DNA from: Gymnopus androsaceus JB14 | Lineage: Eukaryota; Basidiomycota; Agaricomycetes; Agaricales; Omphalotaceae | Assembly (NCBI GenBank): GCA_009733575.1 | Contig: ML769644.1 | Coordinates: 31,897 to 95,896, forward strand | DNA: 64,000 nt | Direction: 5' to 3' | Shown here: piece by piece, positions 44,229-54,430 of the stretch | Layout: the number at the start of each line of letters is the position of its first letter | Position numbering within the stretch: the first letter of the stretch is position 1 | Notes under the pieces: generated by a model | The model's database searches: none | What the model was told of the DNA's origin: nothing | Seen by the model: only the letters and a program-made list of their open reading frames with translations | Position numbers and translations under genes: made by a program

Positions 44229-47200
44229 TCCAAAAGGTTTAATTTAATGCAAGGAAGAGGTTGTTGAAGGTTCCCTCGACTACTAATTGATTCGAAGAGA
44301 AAAGCACTTGACAGTTGACACAGATAGTGCGCAATGAACAAGGTTTTATATTTGGAGGGAGGTTTTGAAAAGCCAACTAACGTATGACGATGCGCTAAAC
44401 TAATTGAGGGGAAAGCAAACACCAAAGCATGGGTCAAGTACGCCGACTCAACAAACGACTTTGCATATCTCGGGAGCCTTTACATCGCTGCGCAATGATA
44501 CTCCAACTCTCAGGGATTCCCGCGAGTTACCTAACAAGCTTATACGACCACCGCGCAAGTCACTCGAGTAGGCGTTTTTAACACACTCAGCGAAGAGCGG
44601 GCAAGAGGTAGAATCTGTTGGTAAAGCTAGGTAACACTCCAAGAAGCTTCCTCCCTAAAACTAGACCAAGCCGACACTTGGGTCCAAGACCTTTCCTAAT
44701 CAACAACGGGCTTGTCAAGGTGTGCACGTTAGGCTCCACCTGTGGTCCTAAGACTGATGTGACCTCTCTTTGAGATGATAACCAGGAATGCTCGACTTAA
44801 TAGCCGGGAAGTAGAATGAATTGCCTCAGTATTATCGAGGTTACAAGAAGGCCACCTGTTTCAAAGGTTGCAGAGGACGATGCAGATGCATCTGAGTGTG
44901 TATGAATCACTACAGGTCCTAAGATAGAACTGCGTTTCAGATATCAAGTCTAACTTGTTATTCCGAGATAGAATAGCTACCCTTATATACTGAGCGAGAT
45001 ATATGAAAATAGGAAAATGAGAGAAACTGAGCGAGATAGGATGAAACAGAGTAAGTAAAATAGAAAAAGATAAATAATGTCCATATATGCGTGTATACTA
45101 TGGTTTTGCCTTGATGTTTTCCTGCCTCATTCGTTTGTCTTCCTTGATTGGGTCAACTTTTGGGATTTTTGGTCCAAATCAACTCGAGTCATTTGCCTTT
45201 TTACAAGGCTCGCCAGTTCCTTTAGCAGAACAGCCCTCGGAAGTATTTCTATGTTTTTCCTTGGCAATGGGAGACTGGTTATTATCCCTAGTTCCGCGCG
45301 GTCTCGAGTCTAGATGCCTGGTAGCATATGGATCTCGGTAAAACGCTGAGGCTTGGATAGAAACACTCCTTGGTCCTTCCGTGCTCTAGAAGTAGCTACA
45401 GCAAGTGGGTCATGTGGTCGCGTTGGACTGCCGCGGCTATCTGCCTGGGTGCTTTCCAGCAAGTGTCAACTTTGAGGGCACCCGTTAGGATACTTCCTCA
45501 TCTCGGTCCACCTTGCTTTGTTTAATAAACTTGAGTGTTGTTTAGACTCCTCAGTGAGCTGATTGCGGAAGCGATGCCTCGTTAAGACTTCAATCCCTTG
45601 GGTATATCCTTCGATGACCTAGCCTAGTATAACTGGTATGTGGGCTCGTTTATATGCCTCAGTCAGCAACTTGTTATCCAACAAGCTTGCCTCGCTACAC
45701 CATACCGCGCATAGGACTTTGATTGAGGTGCATTCACAAAGTTAAGTATGGTACCATTGCGCGTACCATTACTCTGCAACCTCTTGGGTAGAATAGGTCC
45801 TCAGTAGATTTTAACTATCAGCTCAGGCTCACTATAGTTCTCTTATTGACCATGTTTTGTTACTAACAGAACCTAGGATTATTGGTTCTGCGCAGTTCTA
45901 GCCTTAGCTGAAAAATCGGCATATCATCTCCCCCAAACTAAAAATCTCAACCATCCTCGGTTGAGGCACAAGTTGGAGCCGTATCTTGGCGAGGTAACCT
46001 GTACCTGGATCACGTTGGGTAATTGACCAGCATTGACTGTTTTATGAAGTCCGAGTTGCTCTTGCCAAGGAAGCCTGTCGCAGCACTAAGTTCAATTAAC
46101 TGGCCTTGGTGCATTCCGTAGTTGCCGCTCGCGTTTAGGGTCTGATGCTCTTTTGGCACATCCCATCAGTTGCAGCAATCTTGACAAATCAATGCCTACT
46201 TTTGGCAAGAGATTGACTGGATACACTTGGGTGTCCCAGTTTCTTTGGCATGGTCCAGACACATGGCCTTTGGACCCTGCAATCTCCTGATTTCTCATTC
46301 TCTGTAGAAACCATAATGATTCTTTTGCTGTGCTCTTCTTCCAGACATTCTGGTGTGATGTGATCGGGATATCCCGGTCAGCACTTAAATCCCTTTTGGG
46401 ACATGAGTCTGCCTTTCCTGCTTATGCAGGGTCCAGGATTTATTTCCTCATATCACATCTTTCCATTCCATCACATCGGAGTACCGAGTTGTGCATCTGC
46501 TGCTAGCATGTGACTTCTTCTGACTTTCTATTTTCTATGCCCCAAGGTGCCTTTGTCACCATTTTTGACAGACTACCTATCACAGAAATAAATTCCATGC
46601 CCCAAGGTGTCCTTGTCACCATTCTTGACAGGCTACCTATCATATAAATAGATTTTGAGTTGATCCCCGAATCTCGTTAATCACTTCGAGACAAGTGATG
46701 CACGGTGCTGAATTTGATCTTTTCATCAACTGAGCAGCGCGAGACGGTGATTCAAGTAAAAGGGTCTTCGCCATCTTTACCATGCGTCTCCTGTATCTCG
46801 TACTTGTCATTGTGATATCACAATTTCCAGATAAACCGTTGCCATATTTCCTTGGAGATATCACATACTCAATCAGCGAGCGTATGATTTTCTTAAATGA
46901 AAACACCGCATTCCCATTTTTAGGAGATGGGAATTCCTTGGTTGGTACAAGGGGTACCTGCATGGTGGAATTCCTGAGTCTTGTTATAGCTTCGTAAGGT
47001 CCCCGCATCAGAACTCTTCGAGATTCATCAGTTGGGTGTCCATTTTTGGTTATGATATTCTCTAAAACCTAAATTTGCATACATGTTTAGACCTCAAAAG
47101 ATGCCCATGCAGGGTTCAATCCTCATACAGGGTACATCTTTTCCGCGAGAAGTGCTTCCTCGCGTGATATGTCTTTTCCAGATGCCAGAACTGGTAAGAC

Positions 47201-47373
47201 GCGTCACTCCTTTTTGGAATTGCGCTGTCTTCCTGAAAAAAAGTCTATCTTTCTTTTGTCATGACTTAATCACATAGGTTACTCTTTTCAAGTATAAGAG
47301 GCGCGGGATTTTGAGCTCGTAAGTCCCAAACTTCCCACTTTTTATTCCTGCACCTTCATACGCTCTTCATACA
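44229..47373. other. Long stretch without a supported gene
   Basis: Three kb with no frame that looks like a known protein. A polypurine-like run on the minus strand (AGTTTGGGGGAGATGATATG, about 45921-45940) could be a tract before an LTR, but no partner LTR was identified. A minus-strand frame at 46640-47008 has no clear domain. A 60-bp tandem duplication is at 46537-46656. Confidence 0.4.
46537..46656. repeat. Two tandem 60-bp units
   Basis: Both units start ATGCCCCAAGGTG and share CTTGTCACCATT and GACAG-CTACCTATCA; they differ at about ten positions. Local duplication, no coding sense. Confidence 0.8.
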
Positions 47374-48415
47374 ATGTCCAGATGTATCACTTTGAAACCT
47401 TTCGTTGGGACAGATGATGAGTTTCAGCCTTCTCCTTCACTTTCTAAGTCTGCCAACACCATTGCTTCTTCTTCTACTTTGTTGAGGGCCCATCATTGTA
47501 CTGCCGCGGTGGTCCCTGTCATTGAAACTCAGCGCGCCTCGACTTCTGGTCAAACTTCTTGTTTGACTGGCCCTGGTCAGTCAGGACTCTTGTCCTCGAC
47601 CCTTCCTGCTGCTTGTGGTGGGGCTCGTGGTGCTGCTGGGCCATCTCGAGGTTCTTCCTCGGCAACCCCAGTCACCAAGCCTCCCTCCAGTCTTCACCAG
47701 ATCATCAAGAATAGCAAGATCGTCTCGCTACCTCTGACTGGTAAGCTTTCCCTGTTTTAACTGATTTTGTCCAATCTCGGCTGACCGTCACCTCTGTTTT
47801 CTCGTAAGAAGACACTTGGCTCGTCTTGTTCTGGTTTCTACAGACCGTATTCTTGCAGGGCATCTTTGCCTGTGCGGAACACCAGTCTAAGCGTGAGGAG
47901 TTGGAGATCTCGGTGGCGGATTGGGTCGCCTTCTTCAATAAGCATTCACTCAGAATGGTAAGTCTTTTTGTTTAACCTTTCATCATGGGTTTTTGCTTAT
48001 TTCTCTACTCTTCTAGGTTGCCTATAAAGCCAAGTATGGCAAATACATGGCCACCACTTGGTCCGCGGCATTCTTGCTCGGCATCCAGCGGCTCTGTATG
48101 CAGATGTTGGTCCAGTATGCTCGGAAGGACCTCCAACGGTATAAGATGGAGTGGTTCATTGAGGAGCCCATTCTGACTTACACCTTTATTGGTGGCGATG
48201 AGGTAAGCCCTGTTTTATCAACCTTCTTGGATCCCTCTCGATGTCTGAACCACTTGTTTTCTGTCTTGATCTAGATCCCCGGATTGTCAAGTCCTATCGT
48301 GATGCCTTCCGAACTTATCTCCAGCTGGTTCTTTAGCAGTATTAAAATAAACCCTGACAAGTTCTCGGAGGTGCATTTTAATATTTGGGACAACTTGTCA
48401 GCACCAAAGTTGTAA
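47374..48415 (+). CDS. Uncharacterised protein, four exons, 280 aa
   Basis: Exons 47374-47740, 47809-47957, 48017-48202 and 48275-48415 join in frame with GT..AG introns (843 nt). The N-terminal 120 residues are Ser/Thr/Pro-rich. The rest looks globular and helical: DTWLVLFWFLQTVFLQGIFA, EHQSKREELEISVADWVAFF, KYGKYMATTWSAAFLLGIQR, YARKDLQRYKMEWFIEEPIL, TYTFIGGDE. I know no family for it. The layout (disordered head, compact helical body, no zinc knuckle) would also fit a gag-like transposon protein. The frame of the last exon (IPGLSSPIVMPSELIS) is less protein-like than an overlapping frame (DPRIVKSYRDAFRTYLQLVL), so the final junction may be wrong or shifted. Confidence 0.45.
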
Positions 48416-48486
48416 TATCTATACAGAGAGAACAAGAGCCCATGGGAAAAAAAGGACACTTTTCTCATGCTTGTACAGGTCACCTG

Positions 48487-48572
48487 CACCCAACCCTAAC
48501 CCTACCTCATATCCTAACCCTAATGATGACTAATATTATAACAGTGGGGCTTGCCCCACTGTTATAATATTA
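48487..48572. repeat. Telomere-like words followed by a perfect 20-bp hairpin
   Basis: At about 48490-48525 there are several CCCTAAC/CCCTAA words. At 48531-48550 TAATATTATAACAGTGGGGC is followed after a 2-nt spacer by its exact reverse complement (48553-48572). A third partial copy of the arm (GCCCCACTGTTA) follows at about 48579. Confidence 0.85.
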
Positions 48573-49216
48573 GTCCAAGCCCCACTGTTAACCTTATGAT
48601 CTACATCTTCTGGTCATTCTACAACGGTGCATTCCAAGCCTATGCCTATTGGTTGATGGGAAGCCTATCTAACAACTCACACCGCCTTTCCCATTACAGC
48701 GGCTGGTACAAATCTCTTCAATAGGTTTGTTCCAAGCCTCTTCACAGGCAGTCCTGCGGACTGGACACGTGAAAACTGTTTGCTCTTGTATTTGTTTGCC
48801 ATTATTTGCATGCCTTCCTGTGAAGAGGCTTGCCGCAAAGTGCGCTGATTTGGGGGAGTCAATGGGCGCCTGATGGCAACTGCCACAGTGACGCTGGTGC
48901 TTAAAAACTTGATCACTCTCGTCGAAACATTTCTACGCTCTTTAAACACATCGAATTTTTTTTCCTGAGCATACCAGAACACAATATAAATCCTATGCAT
49001 TATATCTCCCAGTCCATTTGTCCGCGGACTGAGCTGGACATACTTTGTGAATGGTATAAGTTAAGCTTCAATTTCCTGGAATGTGCAATTGAACATGCAA
49101 ATTTTATTGCAATACTGTATTTTCTCCTCATAAGTATGTACACATTCCTCTTTAGCACCTTCTAGGCTACAACGTTGTCTCTCAAAGTATAAGATTTGGT
49201 CTGATATTGCAATTCC

Positions 49217-49585
49217 ATGGACTCAAGAAGACTCCCAGCATCCGAGACACTTTGCAGCAAGCCCCTTCTAGCGAAGGTCAGCCTATGGTGTCCCGGGCCG
49301 GAGCCGAAGGTCTTGTTCACGAACCTATCTCTTCAATCCGCTGGTGCCGCTGTTGTATGGCGTTTGGACGGACTGGAGATAAGTTATGTGTCGATGTATC
49401 TTAGTACGTGGATGATTATGGTCTTTGCGTTGATCACTGCGTCGTATGTTGCGTTCAACAAAGTTCAGCCACACACGTACAACGAGCCTCATACTAATAG
49501 TGCGATGTTTGGATTGGAAGCCCTTCCCAAGGAATCAGAGAAGGATGCAACTTCATCTGTAGTCCTTGCATCCACTGAACAGTAA
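49217..49585 (+). CDS. Weak ORF with one possible membrane helix
   Basis: An open frame of 122 codons. Residues 70-87 (WMIMVFALITASYVAF) could span a membrane; the tail is acidic and ends ASTEQ. It lies 57 bp from the convergent F-box-like gene. No recognisable domain and no clear upstream exon. May be the last exon of a decayed gene or chance. Confidence 0.25.
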   Translation: MDSRRLPASETLCSKPLLAKVSLWCPGPEPKVLFTNLSLQSAGAAVVWRLDGLEISYVSMYLSTWMIMVFALITASYVAFNKVQPHTYNEPHTNSAMFGLEALPKESEKDATSSVVLASTEQ

Positions 49586-49641
49586 TTTACATGGAATTAT
49601 TATCAATGTATTTGAATGGCTTGATAGTGTTTGATAGTGAT

Positions 49642-51039
49642 TTAAATAGGCGGTTTGTAAAACACATTCACTCCTGATACATCCATTCCAAGCTTTCTCA
49701 ATTTCTCCAATCTCTCCAAGATATTATTCTGCTGGTCTGTCTCGATTTCAAAAGCCACCTTCATCAAACCCCGGTTGACTCGACTCTCCATGAATTCCAT
49801 AGCAGCATCACAACTATCACGAGTCATCGGATAGGTGGACATCCCATTTGCTGTTAGAGACTGTAACATTGGGAGAAGTGGCGGGGTTGACTCAGAAGTC
49901 CAAGTAAGGGATTCGAAAACATCCTCATTGAGAAAAGGATCATGACAACGAGCCTCTTGTTCATTCCCCTCGATAAAAGTGAAGGATTTCAGCATTGGAA
50001 ACATTCTGAATAATCCAATAATTTGGCCTGCGGAAGGGGAATAGGCATAGATGAGGGTGAAATACTCGAGTCGGCACCCGCAGTTCACAAAATCAAAGAA
50101 CACCGACAACATGTCTTGTACCCCAGTTCGTGCCATCAGGTGCAGTGTCAGATCTACCAGGTTATTGGCATGAAAGTATGCAAGATAGTCTGGCGAAACT
50201 CCAAGGCTTGTCTCGAGCTTGTGAAGACTGGGGAGCGTGATAGATGATCTAGAGGGCGAAGGAAGGCATATGATACCATCGAAGGTCAGTCCATTGGTAA
50301 GGATCAAGGAGCGGAGGGATGTGCATTTTCGAAGGGCACGGGTCATGGAGGAAGTGATGTCGGGGGCGAGACGGGTCATAGTGAAATGGATGCCGACCCC
50401 GCGAAGGCCAAGGTGATGAAGGCGCGCGCAAGGAAGCATGTCAAATGCCTCATGAAAGCGCAAGCATATTACTTGCTGCTTTCTTTCGTCCAGGTCTCCA
50501 AGCGAGCTATACCAGTGATGACTTGCAAAGCAGGGCTCCTCAATGATCATCTCCATATAGAGTGGACAAGCCATGCTTCGCTTGTACCATAATTCCAGTG
50601 GGAATAAATTCGGCTGCATTGAGGGTTGTTCAATCCCAAAAGCACGCACATAATCGACGAAATCGATTTGTATCCGCCGCCACAACTCCGGGGTACTGTG
50701 TGCCAATTGGGTCCAGCAAGCGCAGACCCTGGTCAGGACGTTTGTCGGGTTTGATTGCATAAGAATGGTAGGAAAGTTATGATTTGAGATGTCAACGGTT
50801 GGAAGGCATTCGATGAAGATGAGGCGTAGGACAACATCGACAAGGCGATGTACAGAGGCACTTTTAGTAGCGTTAGAATCTATACTGTTTTCTGTTTGTA
50901 TGGCGTATTGACCTAGCAAAGAGAGAGGAGAATAAGAGGGAGTCGGAATACTGTGGTTAGCTTTGTTCTCTTTTGCTATGGATAGAAAAATCAAATGCAC
51001 TAGAAGGAAGCCATGTTGGATTTTGTGGATCATTCCCAT
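49642..51039 (-). CDS. F-box-like protein with leucine-rich tail, single exon, about 465 aa
   Basis: Basidiomycete F-box-like pattern: VVLRLIFIECLP, then VLTRVCACWTQLAHSTPELW (the hallmark V-C-x-x-W...A.STP.LW). It is followed by Leu-rich helices and strands as in degenerate LRR proteins: LRKCTSLRSLILTNGLTF, ITLPSLHKLETSLG, LRKLGMDV. Such proteins bind SKP1 and pick targets for ubiquitination; the target here is unknown. One open frame, ending FYKPPI at 49642. The first 60 residues (hydrophobic MGMIHKIQHGFLLVHLIFLS) are unusual, so the true start could be downstream or on another exon. Confidence 0.75.
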   Translation of the reverse strand: MGMIHKIQHGFLLVHLIFLSIAKENKANHSIPTPSYSPLSLLGQYAIQTENSIDSNATKSASVHRLVDVVLRLIFIECLPTVDISNHNFPTILMQSNPTNVLTRVCACWTQLAHSTPELWRRIQIDFVDYVRAFGIEQPSMQPNLFPLELWYKRSMACPLYMEMIIEEPCFASHHWYSSLGDLDERKQQVICLRFHEAFDMLPCARLHHLGLRGVGIHFTMTRLAPDITSSMTRALRKCTSLRSLILTNGLTFDGIICLPSPSRSSITLPSLHKLETSLGVSPDYLAYFHANNLVDLTLHLMARTGVQDMLSVFFDFVNCGCRLEYFTLIYAYSPSAGQIIGLFRMFPMLKSFTFIEGNEQEARCHDPFLNEDVFESLTWTSESTPPLLPMLQSLTANGMSTYPMTRDSCDAAMEFMESRVNRGLMKVAFEIETDQQNNILERLEKLRKLGMDVSGVNVFYKPPI

Positions 51040-51663
51040 TCAACTCTAAGGTCATTGTATCAAGATGTGTATACCGTAATACCACTGAGCCTTGGAATTA
51101 TCGAAAGTGGTGGCAGCAGAATCAAAATGGGGATTTGAACGAACCTGGGAAGGCTCCAAGATATACGATACCAAAACTAAGTTCTCTTGCATCAGGTGCT
51201 ACGTACTCTGACTTCATAGAACTATCTTGTGCACCTGTTGATTAGGTTCAAAGTGCAAAGATCGATAGGAAACCCAAGTACTTCATTCGAGTCTCCTTGG
51301 TTCTCGGTAGCTTGTTCACATTAGAACGTGTCTGATAAGTGAACTTGCTGGGAAGATACTTGTTCGAGAGAAGTTGCGAGAGAAGGTGAGAATTCCATAA
51401 CCCTCAAGTTTGCGTACGGATCTGTACTGTGTCGTGCAAGTACAATTGTTCAGGAGCACGTTCCGAAGACGGTGAAAACAATGCTGGTAGGCTCCTGGGC
51501 CCCACTGCGTCTCAGACATCATCGTTTGGCCGTTTGCTGTTGAACTAGTTAACCGCAGTGGAAGCATATGTTTTCGTCTTATTCTGACGCAATCTCACTG
51601 TTTGAGTTTCTCAAAGGGAATAAGGATGTATTGGATATGTAACTATAAATATATAGATTACTG
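51040..51663. other. Intergenic, promoter side of the F-box-like gene
   Basis: About 620 bp up to the presumed 3' region of the DIRS-type element. No ORF with a domain and no repeat seen. Confidence 0.4.
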
Positions 51664-52106
51664 TTAACGTGCGTTGGGCAAAAGGCACGCTAGGAATATT
51701 AATTCCAAAATGAAGAGAGAGGAATTAATTATCCGAACCTGGGGGTGCGGAGGATACAGAAACCGATTACCCATGCGAAGAAGCCACAGGCGCGTCGGGA
51801 TCTGTTGACGACACACCCACAGGGGCAAAAGCCCAAGACTGTGGTGACTGAGAATACCAGTCATCGAATATGAGATTTTATTACTTGTGCAGGTGTTTGT
51901 AGGGTAGCAATGTGTTTGTCCCCATGGCATGAGGAGGGTATGGGATAGTGAGAGGAGCTTGGGAAGGAGGGGTAGGTATAGAGTAAGATGTAGTATCGGT
52001 GGAATGGAATGGGAAAGGGGATAGTTGCGTATGTGTAGAGAATATGTTGTATTGGAGACATACCTAGTTCGAGAGACGTATGGTGAAGCGAAGGAAGGGT
52101 AATATA

Positions 52107-53105
52107 TTAGTATGGAGCGTAGTGACGTTGGGCCCTCGAGTCCTGCAAGTGGTTTGTATATGAGACTTGTGCATGATGACGGTGAAGATGGATGGAGGCC
52201 AGAGAGTCTAGGTCTCTCCAATACTTGAGAAACGCGTCCGACTTCCAGCGACCGAGCATTTTGACAACGTCGGGTAGGATCCCCTGAACTAAGTAGTGGG
52301 TCGTGCCACCAATGCGGAAGCAATGGCCGGTCATGCGAGGGATGTTGTGTCTGGACCAAATCACATTGCACCATTTTAGAAAGACGGCTTTCGAAAGGAC
52401 TTTCAGCTTGTCATTCTCATCCCGATATGCTACGAGAGGATCATCTGGGCCCAACCTGTTAACTTGGATGTGTTCCCGCCAAGCTCTCATGGGACTGGTA
52501 CGGCCGGGCTGAGGGGAGTAGACAACCTCCTCGCCTCTTGACTGCTTTGTCTTGGTTTTCGGGAGCCTGAGCTTTCTATCACCGTTCTCATTGGGGGCTT
52601 TCAGGTCCTTGACTGTGGGGAGGTGGGAGGGATTGAAATCTGCGGGGTCGGATGACTGGGGAAGGATCTCGCCGCCTCTAAGTTGGCCATAGAAGCATCC
52701 CGCGCTGACTGCTGCCATGGCGTGGTCTAGACCACAAGAGCCCGTTAGATCCAACTTGTCGAATAGAGTGCTGAGGTGCTCCTTCTTCACGGGTGGTCTT
52801 TGGTCGCGGAATGAGGAGGCGGGAGCTTTACGTTCGATGCCATTGAGAACGTTCCGTAAGTTGTTTCCACCTTCCCATGCAAGACCTCTCCTCTGCACCC
52901 AGCCCTTGACCGCTGAGACCTTGGCTTTAGCAGTCCCACCAGCTAGTTTCCCAGCAAAGGAAGCAGCAAAGTTACAGAGCGTGGCCTCGGAGGGAGGGAG
53001 CACGTCCTCTTCGGTTAGACCTTGCTCGGCTGCCCAGACCAGAAACTCAGACGTATACTGTAGTTTCCTTTGTCTGGTCTTGTCCGAGACGGTTGCGTCC
53101 ATCAC
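52107..53105 (-). CDS. Tyrosine recombinase of the DIRS/Ngaro-type element
   Basis: 332 codons, uninterrupted. N-terminal SAM-like core-binding part: YTSEFLVWAAEQGLTEEDVL and KAKVSAVKGWVQRRGLAW. Catalytic part: Arg in GCFYGQLRGGEIL, His-x-x-Arg in MTGHCFRIGGTTHYLVQG, W/Tyr in MLGRWKSDAFLKYWRD (R-H-R-Y set complete). It integrates circular cDNA of the element by strand exchange. Preserved while the RT is broken, so it is either young or kept for another reason. The start is one of two adjacent Met codons (MMDATVSDKTRQ). Confidence 0.85.
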   Translation of the reverse strand: MMDATVSDKTRQRKLQYTSEFLVWAAEQGLTEEDVLPPSEATLCNFAASFAGKLAGGTAKAKVSAVKGWVQRRGLAWEGGNNLRNVLNGIERKAPASSFRDQRPPVKKEHLSTLFDKLDLTGSCGLDHAMAAVSAGCFYGQLRGGEILPQSSDPADFNPSHLPTVKDLKAPNENGDRKLRLPKTKTKQSRGEEVVYSPQPGRTSPMRAWREHIQVNRLGPDDPLVAYRDENDKLKVLSKAVFLKWCNVIWSRHNIPRMTGHCFRIGGTTHYLVQGILPDVVKMLGRWKSDAFLKYWRDLDSLASIHLHRHHAQVSYTNHLQDSRAQRHYAPY

Positions 53106-53463
53106 ATTTCTGGCGTTCTGGTCGAGAGTGGTTATTGGATTGGCTGGGGGGACGTTCTCGTTTTTGTCAAAATGAACTCGGCGAGGAGGCGTGATTCGAG
53201 GATCGTTCTGGTTGTTATTGGGGATGAATTTGGATCAGAATGGTGGCATTGTGTGGTGATTGTTGAGTGTGACGGAAAACGCGAATCAGCTGGTCGCTTT
53301 CAGGAGGTGGTATAGAAGAGAGAGAGTCACAATATGTGACCGTTACCTGTCTCGGTCATCCTTAGATGATCTAGGGTTACTACTCTTCAATCGGTAGCAG
53401 TTTTAGCCCGTAAATACGTGTATTAGGTAGTATAAATTTATTATATGAGTACAGGTGATATTG

Positions 53464-53940
53464 CTATTGAGAATCGAGGCGAGGATCGTTGGGTTGGATT
53501 GAGTTGTGGATATAAGGTTTAAGGTGTCGTGGTACGGAGGGAGGGTGAGTGTGAAGTTGTTTTCGTGGGGGGAATGCGCCTCTCGATGGTGCATCTGCTG
53601 GATTGTCGTGGGTGGATACCCATACGCAGTCTATCCACACCCTGAATTCTTGCATAAGCTCGATAATCTTCCTGAGAATCAGGTTGATTTCGTAGCCCCT
53701 CGAGCTGCCCTTCTTGAGAGCTCCCACAACGCCGATGTTGTCAGAACGGAGGCGAACGCGAATGGTTCGAAAACCTGATGAGATGAGGGTCCGTAGAGCG
53801 AGTTCTACTGCGACCATCTCCCGCCAGCCTATATGGCGCTCTGCACACCGGGGGCATCCTGCAGGGCACCTCGAAACTAGGTGCTTCCTATTCATTATGA
53901 AGTTCACATTGAAGTTCACCTTGAAAGGCACTTGAGTCAA
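53464..53940 (-). pseudogene. RNase H part of the DIRS/Ngaro polymerase
   Basis: Reads GWREMVAVELALRTLISSGF, LRSDNIGVVGALKKGSSRGY, EINLILRKIIELMQEFRVWI, and WVSTHDNPADAPSRGAFPPR. These are the conserved blocks of DIRS RNase H (E, SDN, and N-P-A-D). The N-terminal part (first Asp) is absent; the DNA changes to unrelated sequence near 53880-53940. Confidence 0.8.
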
Positions 53941-54430
53941 TTACCCATGAGGTCATCTGTACTATATAATTGTACTTGGCATTGATAGCTATGGGAAATA
54001 TTATAGAGCGCCTTACAAACCGCGAACGCACCACGGTCTGTGATTTGAGCTGCTGACTACAACCGCGACGTTGGCAGTCATTGTCACTACTCCCTTTCCG
54101 AATTCTTCGACGAAGCCAAGGCAGGTAGCTAGCCCGAGGAGCTCAAAGTCACCACCAATTCTTCCTACAAGGACACGTCGCACTCTGACGGGATGGATGT
54201 TGAGATCAGGTGCTTTTATTCTCTTTCGTTTTGATTTTAGCTGAAATTGTAACGTTTGCGTCTATAATCATTACCCCCTGCGCCCGTACGTCGTTTACAT
54301 TGCAAAATCATTCGAAGTCTTCACGCGTCTTCCAGAACAACTTGTCTGAATACTTTTCACTTCTGAATTTCGCGAATCCCAAATACCTGGGTTCCAAGAA
54401 TAACTTCAAGAAGAACTCGCGGGAACTAAC
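53941..54430. other. Foreign DNA left of the AA9 relic
   Basis: About 490 bp with no assigned gene. A plus-strand segment at about 54056-54200 reads DYNRDVGSHCHYSLSEFFDE and, after a stop, NSSYKDTSHSDGMDVEI, which looks protein-derived but is unknown to me. It may belong to a second captured gene or to an eroded N-terminal part. Confidence 0.35.

Noticed and set aside
45921..45940. Polypurine tract before an LTR on the minus strand
   Set aside because: No partner LTR and no pol domain upstream could be found, so no element is called.
48531..48572. TAATATTA word in a hairpin, reminiscent of rolling-circle origins
   Set aside because: In such origins the nonamer is in the loop; here it is at the base of the stem and there is no Rep-like frame nearby. 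A Helitron end was also considered, but there is no CTRR after the hairpin.
51664..52374. 236-codon minus-strand frame overlapping the recombinase end
   Set aside because: It is another frame of the recombinase and its 3' flank, Pro/Ser-rich without a domain.
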